Assembly: GCA_964540815.1 (NCBI GenBank)
Contig: CAZIOH010000049.1
Coordinates: 1-45,858, forward strand
DNA length: 45,858 nt
DNA from: CAZIOH01 sp964540815
GTDB taxonomy: Bacteria > Myxococcota_A > Polyangia > Fen-1088
Reading direction: 5' to 3'
Positions 26,424 through 35,200 of the stretch are shown in pieces (the first letter of the stretch is position 1; each line of letters begins with the position of its first letter). Below the pieces are notes generated by a model, which worked only from the letters and a program-made list of their open reading frames with translations, did no database searches and was not told where the DNA came from. The translations under genes were made by a program, and so were the position numbers.

Positions 26424-26567
26424 CGAGCCGGCACGATAACATCGTTGGGTGGCGGTCCCGCGGGTTAAAACGACGCGGGGCGAACAAAGATCACCCCTGT
26501 GCTCGCCCCCGGGGTGGGCGCATTTTTGACGCCCGCGGCCGTTCCGCCTTAAAAGTGAGGTCCTCCC

Positions 26568-27206
26568 ATGCGTGCTCGGACGAACACCTGCTCGACGATT
26601 GGGTTTCTCGGCGTTCTCGGCCTGGTGACGGCGGTGACATCGCTCGCGCCCGGACGTCTCCAGGCGCAGGAGTTACCGCCCGACAGCCGGATGCGGCTCG
26701 GCTTGACCCTGGTCCCGATGCCGTTTGGAAGCCTCACCCTGGCCAGCACCATCTATCCGGGGGTGTCGGTCTCCGGGTCGGTGGACGCCAAGGTCGCCTT
26801 CGGCATCATGCCCTCCTTCGACTACCTCCTGACCCGGTACTTCTTCGTCGGGGTGGCGCCTCAGCTCACCTTCGACGTCAAGCCCCAGAACGCGACCGGT
26901 GACGCTGCTCGGGAGCTCGATCTCCTGATTCGCCTCGGTGCCAATGCGCCCATCGCCGACACCATCCAGCTCTACGGTTACATCGCGCCCGGGTACTCGG
27001 TGGTCATGCTCCCCCACCTCGACGACGGCACCGGCTTTTGCCTGGGATTTCACGGGGGCGCGATGTTCGATCTGACCCCGAAGGCCTATCTCGCCGCCGA
27101 GCTCGGGTACCAGTTCGGGTACCAGAGCACCTCGATCCTCGGTCAGAGCGTGGACACCAAGACCAATTACTTCCACCTCGGCCTCGGCGCCGGGGTCCAC
27201 CTCTGA
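26568..27206 (+). CDS. Outer-membrane beta-barrel-like protein
   Basis: A 212-residue protein with a signal peptide (LGVLGLVTAVTSLAPGRLQAQ, likely cleaved after LQAQ) and a series of amphipathic beta strands with aromatic girdle residues (FDYLLTRYFFVGVAPQLTFD, IQLYGYIAPGYSVVML, YLAAELGYQFGYQS, NYFHLGLGAGVHL). This is the pattern of small OmpX/OmpW-like barrels. The last residue is Leu, not Phe. The start ATG at 26568 has GAGG eight to nine bases upstream. No enzymatic motif. The function is unknown; a structural or small-molecule pore role is possible. Confidence 0.75.
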   Translation: MRARTNTCSTIGFLGVLGLVTAVTSLAPGRLQAQELPPDSRMRLGLTLVPMPFGSLTLASTIYPGVSVSGSVDAKVAFGIMPSFDYLLTRYFFVGVAPQLTFDVKPQNATGDAARELDLLIRLGANAPIADTIQLYGYIAPGYSVVMLPHLDDGTGFCLGFHGGAMFDLTPKAYLAAELGYQFGYQSTSILGQSVDTKTNYFHLGLGAGVHL

Positions 27207-27221
27207 CTCTGACTCTGACTC
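27201..27221 (+). repeat. CTCTGA microsatellite covering the stop of the outer-membrane gene
   Basis: Three and a half copies of CTCTGA. The first TGA is the stop codon and the next two are in frame, giving three consecutive in-frame stops. Confidence 0.85.
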
Positions 27222-27228
27222 GGGGCTG

Positions 27229-27690
27229 CTACCAGGAGCCCTGATTGGGCATGGTCGACCAGGGTTCCGACGGCGGCAGAGGCGTACCGCGCTGGAGCAG
27301 CTCGATCGAGTGGCCGTCCGGAGACTTGATGAACGCCATCTGACCATCGCGCGGCGGTCGCAGGATGGCGACCCCGGCCGCCATCAGTCGACCGCAGGTC
27401 GCGTAGATGTCGTCGACCTCGTAGGCGAGGTGACCGAAGAATCTCCCGGTGGGGTACGGTGTGGTCTCGTCCCAGTTGTGCGTGAGCTCGATCTCGGAGC
27501 CGGGGCGCTCGCCATCGTCCGACTGACCGGACGCCGGGCGCGCGTCGGCCTCGGCCCGCAGAAACACCAGCGTGAAGCGACCGGCGGGGCTGTCCCGCCG
27601 CCGCACCTCCCGCAGCCCCAGCTGTTTCACGAAGAAATTCAGCGCCGCGTCCAGATCGCGCACGCGGAGCATCGTATGCAAGTAGCGCAT
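27229..27690 (-). CDS. gloA: Glyoxalase I (lactoylglutathione lyase)
   Basis: It converts the glutathione hemithioacetal of methylglyoxal to S-lactoylglutathione, detoxifying a glycolytic by-product. The 153-residue length fits the bacterial enzyme, with two beta-alpha-beta-beta-beta modules. Metal ligands match those of E. coli GlxI: H5 (MRYLHTMLRV), E68 (EIELTHNW), H87 (FFGHLAYEV) and E130 (DGHSIELLQ). A loop of about 12 residues (ADARPASGQSDDGERPG) is inserted before the first Glu ligand. The gene is divergent from the peroxiredoxin, a pairing that suits a stress-defence role. Confidence 0.9.
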   Translation of the reverse strand: MRYLHTMLRVRDLDAALNFFVKQLGLREVRRRDSPAGRFTLVFLRAEADARPASGQSDDGERPGSEIELTHNWDETTPYPTGRFFGHLAYEVDDIYATCGRLMAAGVAILRPPRDGQMAFIKSPDGHSIELLQRGTPLPPSEPWSTMPNQGSW

Positions 27691-27784
27691 GATGGTCTTG
27701 CCCTCCCCCGAGCCGATACAGGCTACCTTGTGGGGCGGCCGGCATCAAAGCGAGGGCCAGCCCGATGAGAAAGGTGAAATCGCC

Positions 27785-28249
27785 ATGAATTCGACCGTCA
27801 AGGTGGGCGACCACGCCCCGGACTTCCAGCTCGCCGCCGCCGATGGCAGGACGGTCCGGCTGTCCGACCATCTCGGGAAGAAGAACGTGGTGGTGTTCTT
27901 TTACCCGAAGGACGAGACCGCGGGTTGCACGGTGGAGGCCTGCTCCTTTCGCGACAGCCACCAGGACTTCGTGGACGCCGGGGCGGAGGTGTTCGGCATC
28001 AGCGCCGATTCGGCGGAGTCCCACCAGCGCTTCGCGTCCCGCCACCAGCTTCCCATGGTGCTGCTCTCGGATCCGGGTGGAGCGGTGGCCGCGCGCTACG
28101 GGATCCGCAAGGCTCTCGGCTTCATCCCGGGGCGGGTGACCTTCCTCATCGATCGCGCCGGGATCGTCCGGCACGTCACCGACGGCCGCCTGGTCCTGCG
28201 CGGCCACGCCACCGAGGCGCTCGCGATCCTGAAGCAGCTCGCCAGCTGA
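27785..28249 (+). CDS. bcp: Thiol peroxidase, BCP/PrxQ-type peroxiredoxin
   Basis: It reduces hydroperoxides with thioredoxin as electron donor. The 154-residue protein has KVGDHAPDF at the start and the catalytic segment VVFFYPKDETAGCTVEACSF, with peroxidatic C48 and resolving C53 five residues apart, as in BCP/PrxQ. The remaining thioredoxin-fold features follow (PMVLLSDPGGAVAARYGI, TFLIDRAGIV). The ATG at 27785 has AAAGGTGA upstream. It lies 94 nt from the divergent glyoxalase. Confidence 0.92.
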   Translation: MNSTVKVGDHAPDFQLAAADGRTVRLSDHLGKKNVVVFFYPKDETAGCTVEACSFRDSHQDFVDAGAEVFGISADSAESHQRFASRHQLPMVLLSDPGGAVAARYGIRKALGFIPGRVTFLIDRAGIVRHVTDGRLVLRGHATEALAILKQLAS

Positions 28250-28305
28250 ACGGGCCTAGCGCCACGAACTTTACCGGCGGCGGAAGGGCGCATACCATCG
28301 CCGAG

Positions 28306-28851
28306 ATGCGCTGGTCTCGGGGAATCAATCTTTGCGGTGCCCTGCTCGTGGGTGGAGCCCTGACGATGGCGTCCGCCGGCGCCGGGGCGGTGGACTTCGG
28401 GGGACTGGTCAAGAAGGCCGCGGGCGGGGTCGCCGGTGGCGCGCGCGAAAAGGCGACCAAGGAGGTCAACGCACGACTGCTGGCCGAGGGACGCAAGAAC
28501 CAGTGCAGCTTCAAGACCGACAGCGACGAGCTCGCCCCCGGGTGTGACGCCAAGCTGCGCAACCTCACGAGCGCCCTCGTCGAGGCCAAGAAGCGGCTCG
28601 AGCTGGCTGGCATCACCGACTTCAAGTTCGAGGTGTCCGGGCACACCGACACGAGCGGCAGCGCCGCCCACAACAAGGAGCTCTCCGGCAAGCGCGCCGC
28701 CACCATCGTGCGCGAGCTCGTCGCCCGCGGCATCCACCGGGACCAGATCCTCTCGGTGGGCATGGGCGCCGAGCACCCCCTCGTGACCCCCGACGACACC
28801 CCGGCCAAGAAGGCCAAGAACCGCCGCTACGAGATCCAGCTGCGCTTCTGA
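28306..28851 (+). CDS. OmpA-family peptidoglycan-binding protein
   Basis: A 181-residue protein with a signal peptide (LCGALLVGGALTMASAGAGA). A short Gly/Lys-rich region follows, then an OmpA C-terminal domain from about 65: FKTDSDELAPGCDAKL, FKFEVSGHTDTSGSAAHNKE, LSGKRAATIVRELVARGI, KAKNRRYEIQLRF. The Asp and Arg of the peptidoglycan-binding site (HTDTSG...NRR) are present. No barrel and no lipobox, so it is probably periplasmic. The start ATG at 28306 gives a proper signal sequence; no strong ribosome site is visible. Confidence 0.85.
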   Translation: MRWSRGINLCGALLVGGALTMASAGAGAVDFGGLVKKAAGGVAGGAREKATKEVNARLLAEGRKNQCSFKTDSDELAPGCDAKLRNLTSALVEAKKRLELAGITDFKFEVSGHTDTSGSAAHNKELSGKRAATIVRELVARGIHRDQILSVGMGAEHPLVTPDDTPAKKAKNRRYEIQLRF

Positions 28852-28890
28852 GCGGGCCGACTTACCACCTGGGCGCCGCCGCCGCGGGCC

Positions 28891-29820
28891 TCATCCCTTG
28901 ACGGCGCCCGAGGTCAGCCCCGAGATGAACTCTCTTTGCAGCGTGAAGAAGAGGATCGCCGGAGGGATCATGGCGAGCGCCGTCCCCGCCAGGAAGACCC
29001 CGTAGTCGTTGGAGTACTCGTTGACGTAGAGGTTCAGCACCACCGGCAGCGTGAGGTTGTCGGCGCTCTGCAGGAAGATGCTGGGGCCAAAGAAGGCGTT
29101 CCAGTGCCCGAGGAAGGCCACCAGGCAGAAGGCCGCCGCCATCGGGCGCACGAGCGGCATGACCAGCCGGTAGAAGATCATGAGCTCGCTGCAGCCGTCG
29201 ATGCGGGCGGCGTCGAGCATCTCGTTCGGGATGGTCATGCAGGCCTGGCGGAAGAGGAAGATGCCGTAGGCGTTGACCAGGCCCGGAAGCAACAGCCCCG
29301 CCAGGCTGTCGACCAGCCCGAGGCTCACGATCATCTTGTAGAGCGGGGCGAGCAACAGGACGCCGGGGATGGTCATCGAGCCCAGCATGAAGATCATGAG
29401 CTGGCGCTTGCCGCGGAACTCGTACTTGGCGAGGGCGTACCCGGCCGCCGACGAGAACACCAGCTGCACCACGGTGCCGACGCTGGCATAGACCGTGGAG
29501 TTGAGGATGTACTGCCAGAAGTGGACCGTGCCCTGGACGCTGGGCTTGCCCCGGAAGAGCTCCACGAAGTTGTCGAGGTTGACGGTCCGGCGCGAGATCT
29601 CCCCGAGCGGTGGGAAGAAGACGTACTCGTTGAAGACCGACTTGTCCTTGAAGATGGCGGCCAGCAGCCACACGAAGGGCATCAGCACCGCCAGGCTCGA
29701 GAGCCCGACCAGCGTGTAGCGCGCGAAGGCGAAGGCGGCCCGCGGGTGACGAGGCGCGCGGGCCCACAGCGCGAGGAAGATCCCCCCGAGCCCGAGCAGG
29801 ATGATCTGCAGCGGGTTCAT
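28891..29820 (-). CDS. Sugar ABC transporter permease, MalG type
   Basis: An inner-membrane subunit of a carbohydrate importer (CUT1 family). Six membrane helices are predicted in 309 residues, and the coupling (EAA) loop is MLDAARIDGCSELMIFYRLV followed by MPLVRP. The C-terminus QREFISGLTSGAVKG is typical of MalG-type permeases. The ATG at 29820 overlaps the stop of the MalF-like gene (ATGA). It is the last gene of the unit. The sugar is unknown. Confidence 0.92.
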   Translation of the reverse strand: MNPLQIILLGLGGIFLALWARAPRHPRAAFAFARYTLVGLSSLAVLMPFVWLLAAIFKDKSVFNEYVFFPPLGEISRRTVNLDNFVELFRGKPSVQGTVHFWQYILNSTVYASVGTVVQLVFSSAAGYALAKYEFRGKRQLMIFMLGSMTIPGVLLLAPLYKMIVSLGLVDSLAGLLLPGLVNAYGIFLFRQACMTIPNEMLDAARIDGCSELMIFYRLVMPLVRPMAAAFCLVAFLGHWNAFFGPSIFLQSADNLTLPVVLNLYVNEYSNDYGVFLAGTALAMIPPAILFFTLQREFISGLTSGAVKG

Positions 29821-30764
29821 GGCTCCTCGCCCGCGCGGGAGAGGCGCAGCTGGATCAGGCTGATGACGAAGATGATGGTGGCCACGATCCAGCCCACGGC
29901 GGAGCCGAGCCCGAGATCTCCCGAGAGGAACGCCACCTGGTTCAGGTAGGTGATGACGGTCAGGCCGGCGTTGTCTGGCCCGAGGCCGTTGGTGTCGTGG
30001 AGGAGGGCGAGCGGGAGCTCGAAGAGCTGATACGAGCCGATCACGCTCATGATGACCACGAACACCACCACGTGACGCATCGAGGGCAAGGTGACGTGCC
30101 AGAAGACCTGCCAGCCATTCGCGCCGTCGATGCGGGCGGCCTCCTCGAGGGATCGGTCCACCGACTGCAGGGCGGCCAGGAAGTACACCATGTTGAACCC
30201 GACCCACAACCACAGGGAGGTGAGCACGATGGCCGGCATCACCAGGCTCGGGGTGCTGAGCCACCGCTGCTCGAGGCCGGAGTGAACCAGCGCCTGGGCG
30301 ACCCGATTGATGAGCCCGTAGCGGGGGGCGAAGAGCGCCCCGAAGAGGATCCCCACGAAGATCTGCCCGACCAGGTTGGGAGAATAGAGGACCAGCCGGA
30401 AGAACCCCTTCACCCGATCACTGCCGCGGTTGAGCAGGAGGGCGAGCCCCATCGAGAGCGGGAGCTGCAGGAACACCGAGACCAGGGCGAACACGGTGGT
30501 GTTCCAGAGGGCCCGGTGGAACATGGGATCGGCGAGGAGGTAGCGAAAGTTGGCCAGCCCCACGAAGACCCGGCTGCGCGGCCCGTTGGTCACGAAGAAG
30601 GCCAGCGCGATGGCGTTCACGAAGGGGACGACGAAGAACGCCGCGGTCGAGAGGAGGTACGGCGCGAGGAAGAGATAGGGCGCGGGACCCCGGTGAAGGC
30701 GACGCGGAGCGGCCCGCCCCACCACCGCCGCCGTCACCGCGGGTCGCCTGACTCTTCCTCTCAT
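29817..30764 (-). CDS. Sugar ABC transporter permease, MalF type
   Basis: A 315-residue permease with about six membrane helices, beginning after a basic N-terminal stretch (MRGRVRRPAVTAAVVGRAAP). The coupling loop is LEEAARIDGANGWQVFWHVT followed by LPSMRH. It pairs with the MalG-type subunit downstream; both junctions are ATGA overlaps, so binding protein and permeases are translated together. The window has no CUT1 ATPase (MalK/MsmX type) next to them, so an ATPase encoded elsewhere must energise the transporter. Confidence 0.92.
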   Translation of the reverse strand: MRGRVRRPAVTAAVVGRAAPRRLHRGPAPYLFLAPYLLSTAAFFVVPFVNAIALAFFVTNGPRSRVFVGLANFRYLLADPMFHRALWNTTVFALVSVFLQLPLSMGLALLLNRGSDRVKGFFRLVLYSPNLVGQIFVGILFGALFAPRYGLINRVAQALVHSGLEQRWLSTPSLVMPAIVLTSLWLWVGFNMVYFLAALQSVDRSLEEAARIDGANGWQVFWHVTLPSMRHVVVFVVIMSVIGSYQLFELPLALLHDTNGLGPDNAGLTVITYLNQVAFLSGDLGLGSAVGWIVATIIFVISLIQLRLSRAGEEP

Positions 30765-32227
30765 CGTCCGCTTCCCCTGGCGAGGATCTCGCCCCGCTCC
30801 GCCATGCGCGTGACGTAGGTCTCGGCCCGACCGAGCTCGACGTGGACCTCGGCCTCGAGGGCGCGCCGGTCCGCGGCGGTCGCGTCCCCGTGCGCGCGGT
30901 AGAACTCGCGGATGCGCCCGAAGGCCTCGCCGAGCTTGGTCTGGGCCAGCGCATCCACCGGGCTCGAGCGCACCTCCGGCGTCTGTCCGGCGAGCTGCGC
31001 GTAGAGCCGACCGACCGGCTGGTTCGAGTAGTAGGGATTCGGCTGATTGAGCTCCGGCAGGTCCCAGGCGTCCTTCAGGACCGGGATGATGTTGGTGGCG
31101 AGGAACCGGCGCCCGAGGTCCGCCTTGTCGAAGTACAGGAACTTGGCCAGCTCCCACGCCAGATCGGGCCTCTTGGTTTGCTTCATCATGATGAGCCCGG
31201 TCCCGCCCCACACCGAGGTGCGACGCCCGCCCGGGTGCCAGGCCGGCAGCGGCATGAGCGCCATCTTCCCGGCCAGCCGCGGCAGGTCGGTCTCGAGCAG
31301 GTAGCTGCGCCAGTCCGGCACCACGCAGAACAGCACCAGCCCGTCGCTGATGGCCTTGGCCAGCGACTGCCCCGTCCCGGCGTCGTAGGCGATGCGCTGC
31401 GGCCCGACGGTCTGGTGCAGGTACCAGATGATCACCTCGGCCGTCCTGGGGCTGTCGAACACCACCCGCCCGGACGGATCGAACAGGGCCCCGTCGTTCT
31501 GCAGCAGCAGGGTCACGAGCCCCCAGGTGTCGTCCGCCGGCAGCTCGAGCATGTAGCGATCGGTGACGCCATCGCCGTCGAGGTCGCGGGTGACGCGCCG
31601 TCCAGCCGCCACGAAGGCCTCCCAGGTGTCGAGGCGGTCGACGTCGATGCCTAGCCCGAGGACCAGATCGCGCCGGTAGGCGAGCATCACCGGGTGCACG
31701 TCGTGCGGGACGGCGTAGATGCGGTCGCGCGCCGTCCACAGGCTGAAGCGCGACGCCACCAGCCGGTCCATGAGACCGTCGCGCACCAGCCGGGGCGTGA
31801 GGTCGACGAGGCCGATGTCCTCGATGGGTCCGCGCGTGAAGAACCCGAGCGAGCCCTGGTAGACCTCGACCAGATCCGGGACGTCGGTCCCCGCCAGCAC
31901 TGCGTTTTGCAGCCGGCTCTGCAGCGCCCCCCAGTTCGCGAGCTGCACCTGCACGGTGGCGTGGTGCGCGCGCTCGAACTCGGGGATGGCCCGGCGGTAG
32001 GCGTCGTAGTGCGCGGACGAGAAGGTCACGAGCGCGAGATCGGGCCGCGGCGGGCGCTCCCCCCGCACGAGGAGCCGCAGGAGGGTCGCGCCCACGGCGA
32101 TGACCATCAGCCAGAAGGGCGCCTTGCCAAAGGGAAAGCGCGCGACCAGCCCCTTTCCTCGTCCCCGGCGACCGCGGCCGTCCCCGGGGAAGCTGCGGCT
32201 CGCGCGGGGCGACTCCTCGGACGGCAC
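30761..32227 (-). CDS. Membrane-anchored extracellular sugar-binding protein
   Basis: A 488-residue solute-binding protein of the family-1 (maltose/multiple sugar) type. After a basic N-terminus there is one hydrophobic anchor (FWLMVIAVGATLLRLLV) without a lipobox Cys. The two-lobe fold follows, with LVTFSSAHYDAYRRAIPEFE, DVPDLVEVYQGS, RIYAVPHDVHPVMLAYRRDL and AWELAKFLYFDKADLGRRFL. Start: GTG at 32227 lies 13 nt after the stop of the STAND/HEAT gene; ATG at 32107, just before the anchor, is an alternative. It overlaps the MalF-type gene by ATGA. Confidence 0.85.
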   Translation of the reverse strand: MPSEESPRASRSFPGDGRGRRGRGKGLVARFPFGKAPFWLMVIAVGATLLRLLVRGERPPRPDLALVTFSSAHYDAYRRAIPEFERAHHATVQVQLANWGALQSRLQNAVLAGTDVPDLVEVYQGSLGFFTRGPIEDIGLVDLTPRLVRDGLMDRLVASRFSLWTARDRIYAVPHDVHPVMLAYRRDLVLGLGIDVDRLDTWEAFVAAGRRVTRDLDGDGVTDRYMLELPADDTWGLVTLLLQNDGALFDPSGRVVFDSPRTAEVIIWYLHQTVGPQRIAYDAGTGQSLAKAISDGLVLFCVVPDWRSYLLETDLPRLAGKMALMPLPAWHPGGRRTSVWGGTGLIMMKQTKRPDLAWELAKFLYFDKADLGRRFLATNIIPVLKDAWDLPELNQPNPYYSNQPVGRLYAQLAGQTPEVRSSPVDALAQTKLGEAFGRIREFYRAHGDATAADRRALEAEVHVELGRAETYVTRMAERGEILARGSGR

Positions 32228-32240
32228 GCCCGCGCTTTTA

Positions 32241-35200
32241 TCAGCTCCCGAGCAGGCGTTCGAGGAACGGGTGCATTTTGGCTGCCGGGGTGGTGGCGAA
32301 GGCCCGACCGAGCTGCCCCGCCAGGCGCGCCAGCGGCGGTCCGGAGTCCGCCACCCGGCCGAGCGCATCCGCGGCCTCGCGGCGGGCGGCCACGCCCTCC
32401 GCGCCCGGCGTCCCGCTCTGGGCTCGCCACAAGAGGGCCTCGAGGGCCACGAAGCGACGCGCGCTGTCGGCCTCTGACTCGAGCATGATCTGGGCCAGCG
32501 CCCCGCCGGACAGCTGGCGGGACCAGGCGACCGCCAGCCCGGGGATGGCCGCGTTGGCGACGTCGTACGCCGGATCGTGCAGCGCCCGCTCGAGGATCGG
32601 GAGGGCGGCGGCCGGGTTCTTCTCGGCCAGTCGCCCGAGCGCGCGCGCCGCCGCCGCCCGGATGGATTCGCTTCGCTGCCCCATCGCGTCCCCGAGCAGC
32701 TTGGCGCCGGCGTCGCCCGCGGCGGCCAGCTCGCCGAGCCCGGCGATGGCGGCCTCGCGCGCGACGCGATCTCCGCCGCCGAGGGCCGCCTCGTAGATGG
32801 GGATGACCTCCCGGGCACCCGCGCCGGTGGTCCCCGCGAGCAGTCGCGTGGCCTCGGCGCGTACCGCGGGCGCGCGGTCGTCCACCGCGCCGCGGACCAC
32901 CTCGAGCTCGGGGGGCGTCGAGCTCCCCGCGGCGCGCACCGCCTGCAGGCGCACGCCCTCGTCCGGATCGGTGAGCGCCAGGCGCAGCACCCCCGTCAGC
33001 CGGTTCTTGGCGCCGGCCGCCACGATCAGGAGCCGGCTTTGCACGTCACTTCCCGCGAAGACGGCCACCAGCGCGCGCTCGGCCTCCGCACCGCGCTTGG
33101 ATTCGGCGAAGCCCGGCCCACCGGCGCCAGCCTCGCCGAACTGCACCAGGCCGCGCACGGCGGCGGCCCGCACCGCCGCGTCGGGATCCTCGACGAGCTT
33201 GAGCAGCGTCGAGAACGCCAGCTCGGGGGCGCGCGAGGCCAGGCTCCCGAGCGAGGCGGTCGCGGCGGCGCGGACGCCGGGCTCGTCGGAGGCCACCAGC
33301 TCGAGGGCCATCTTGATTCCACCCCTGGGATCGCCGGTGGTCAGCTCCTCGATGCAGGCGGCCGCGGCTGCCCGCACCTCGCGTGCGTCGTCGCGCGCGG
33401 CGCTGCGCAGGTAGGGCGCGGCCGCGCCGGCGTTCTCGCGGGCGAGGCCGCAGAAGGCGCGCGCGACGTTCACGCGGGTCGCGACGTCGGGGTCGTGCAC
33501 CGCGAGCGCGAGGGCCGGGATGGCCGCCGCCGGCCTGGTCTGCCCGAGTCGCCCGAGCGCCTCCACCATCGACCGGCGCACGCTCGGGCGGACCAGCTTG
33601 ATGGACTTGCCGAGGGTGTTCGCCACCTCGACCGGGTTCACGGGCGCGAGCGCCACGGCCGACTCGAGCGCGGCGCTCTCGACCTCGGCGCTGGGATCGC
33701 CGAGGAGCTTGCCAGCAAGCGAGATCCCTTCGTGCTTGAGAGACGCGAACCCGCGCGCCGCCTCGGCCCGGATGTCGGCGGATGGATCGTAGATCATGCC
33801 TCGCAGCGGCTTGACCGCGAGCTCGGGGTGAGCGACCGCGATCGCGCCCCAGATGGCCGCCGCGGTCACCCGCGCCGCCGGTGCGCCCTTCATCTCGGCG
33901 CGGGCCAGCTCCTCGGCCGCCGCGGCATCGATGAGCAGGGCATAGAGGGGCAACGCGGCCGCGCGCAGTCGGGGCGATCCGGTCTGGAGCGACGCCTGCG
34001 CGAGCAGGGGCTCGAGCGACGGGTCGGGGGGGCCGGCCCGCCGCAGGACTTGCAAGGCAGACACCCGCGCCTCCTCGGGCGCGCGGGTGTCGGCCACCAC
34101 GGCCTGGAGGACGCGCGCGCAGGCCGCCGGCGCCCGGGTGGCGATGCGCTCGAGCAGCATCATGCCGCTTCGCCGGGCGTTGCCATCCGGGCTCTCGAGC
34201 ACGTGCTGGGCGGCCGCGGCCGCCGCCTCGGGGTGGTCGGCCGCGAAGGCGATGGTCGCGTCCTCGACTGCGCGCCGAAAGGCCACGTCGTGGTCGCGCA
34301 GCGCCACGGTCAGGATGTCGGTGGCCTCGGCGGCCGGCAGCGAGGTCACCTCGCGCAGGACGGCCAGCTTCACGTCGGTCGAGCGATCGCCGAGGGCATT
34401 GCGCAAGGTGGTCACGTGCGCCCCGGTCCCGAGGCGGCGATCGATCTCCCCCGCGACCTCGACCCCGCGCCGGCGGACCTCGGGGGCGGCGTCGCCGAGG
34501 GCGGCCGCCAGGATCTCGTCCTCGCCGGCACGCCCGCGCCCGATCACCGCCAGCGAGTCGAGCGCCTCGCGCCGGGCGAGCGGATCGCTGAAGGCCTGCT
34601 TGAGCGAGGTGACGCCGTCCGGATCGCCGATCAGGGCCTTGGCCACGCCGCGCGGCACCGGCCGCAACCCGTTGACGACGTCGCGCAGCCAGGCGGGAAC
34701 CGCCGAGGCGGGATCGAGGCTGCCGGTGGCCTGTCCGTCGGCGATACGGGCGACGGCGGCGGGTGCCAGCCCCGCCGCGGAGAAGCCGGTGTCCGCCACC
34801 AGCCCGCGCGTGCCGGAGGCCGAAGGCCAGATGCGCGCGAGGTTCCAGCGGGGGCGCCCGACCCGCACCACCACCCGGGCCACCGCCCCGCCGCGCGGCG
34901 GATCGAAGGCGAGCATGTAGGTTTGCCGGGCGTCCACCACGAAGGTCGCGAGCACGGCGGCCACCAGCCCGACGCCGAGCGCGGCCTGAACCCCGATGCG
35001 CCGGACGCTGCGCTGAACCAGGGCCTGCTCGGCGGGCGAGAGCCCGGTGGTCGCCGGGCCGAACGTCCGGCGCACCTCGGCGATCTGGCGCAACGAGAGC
35101 CGCCCGCGCTCTCCGCGCGCGAGGCGCCGTCGGAGCTGGCCACGCACCCGGGCGAGCTGGGCGTGGTCCTGGAGCAGAAACTCGTCGATGAACGGGCCGA

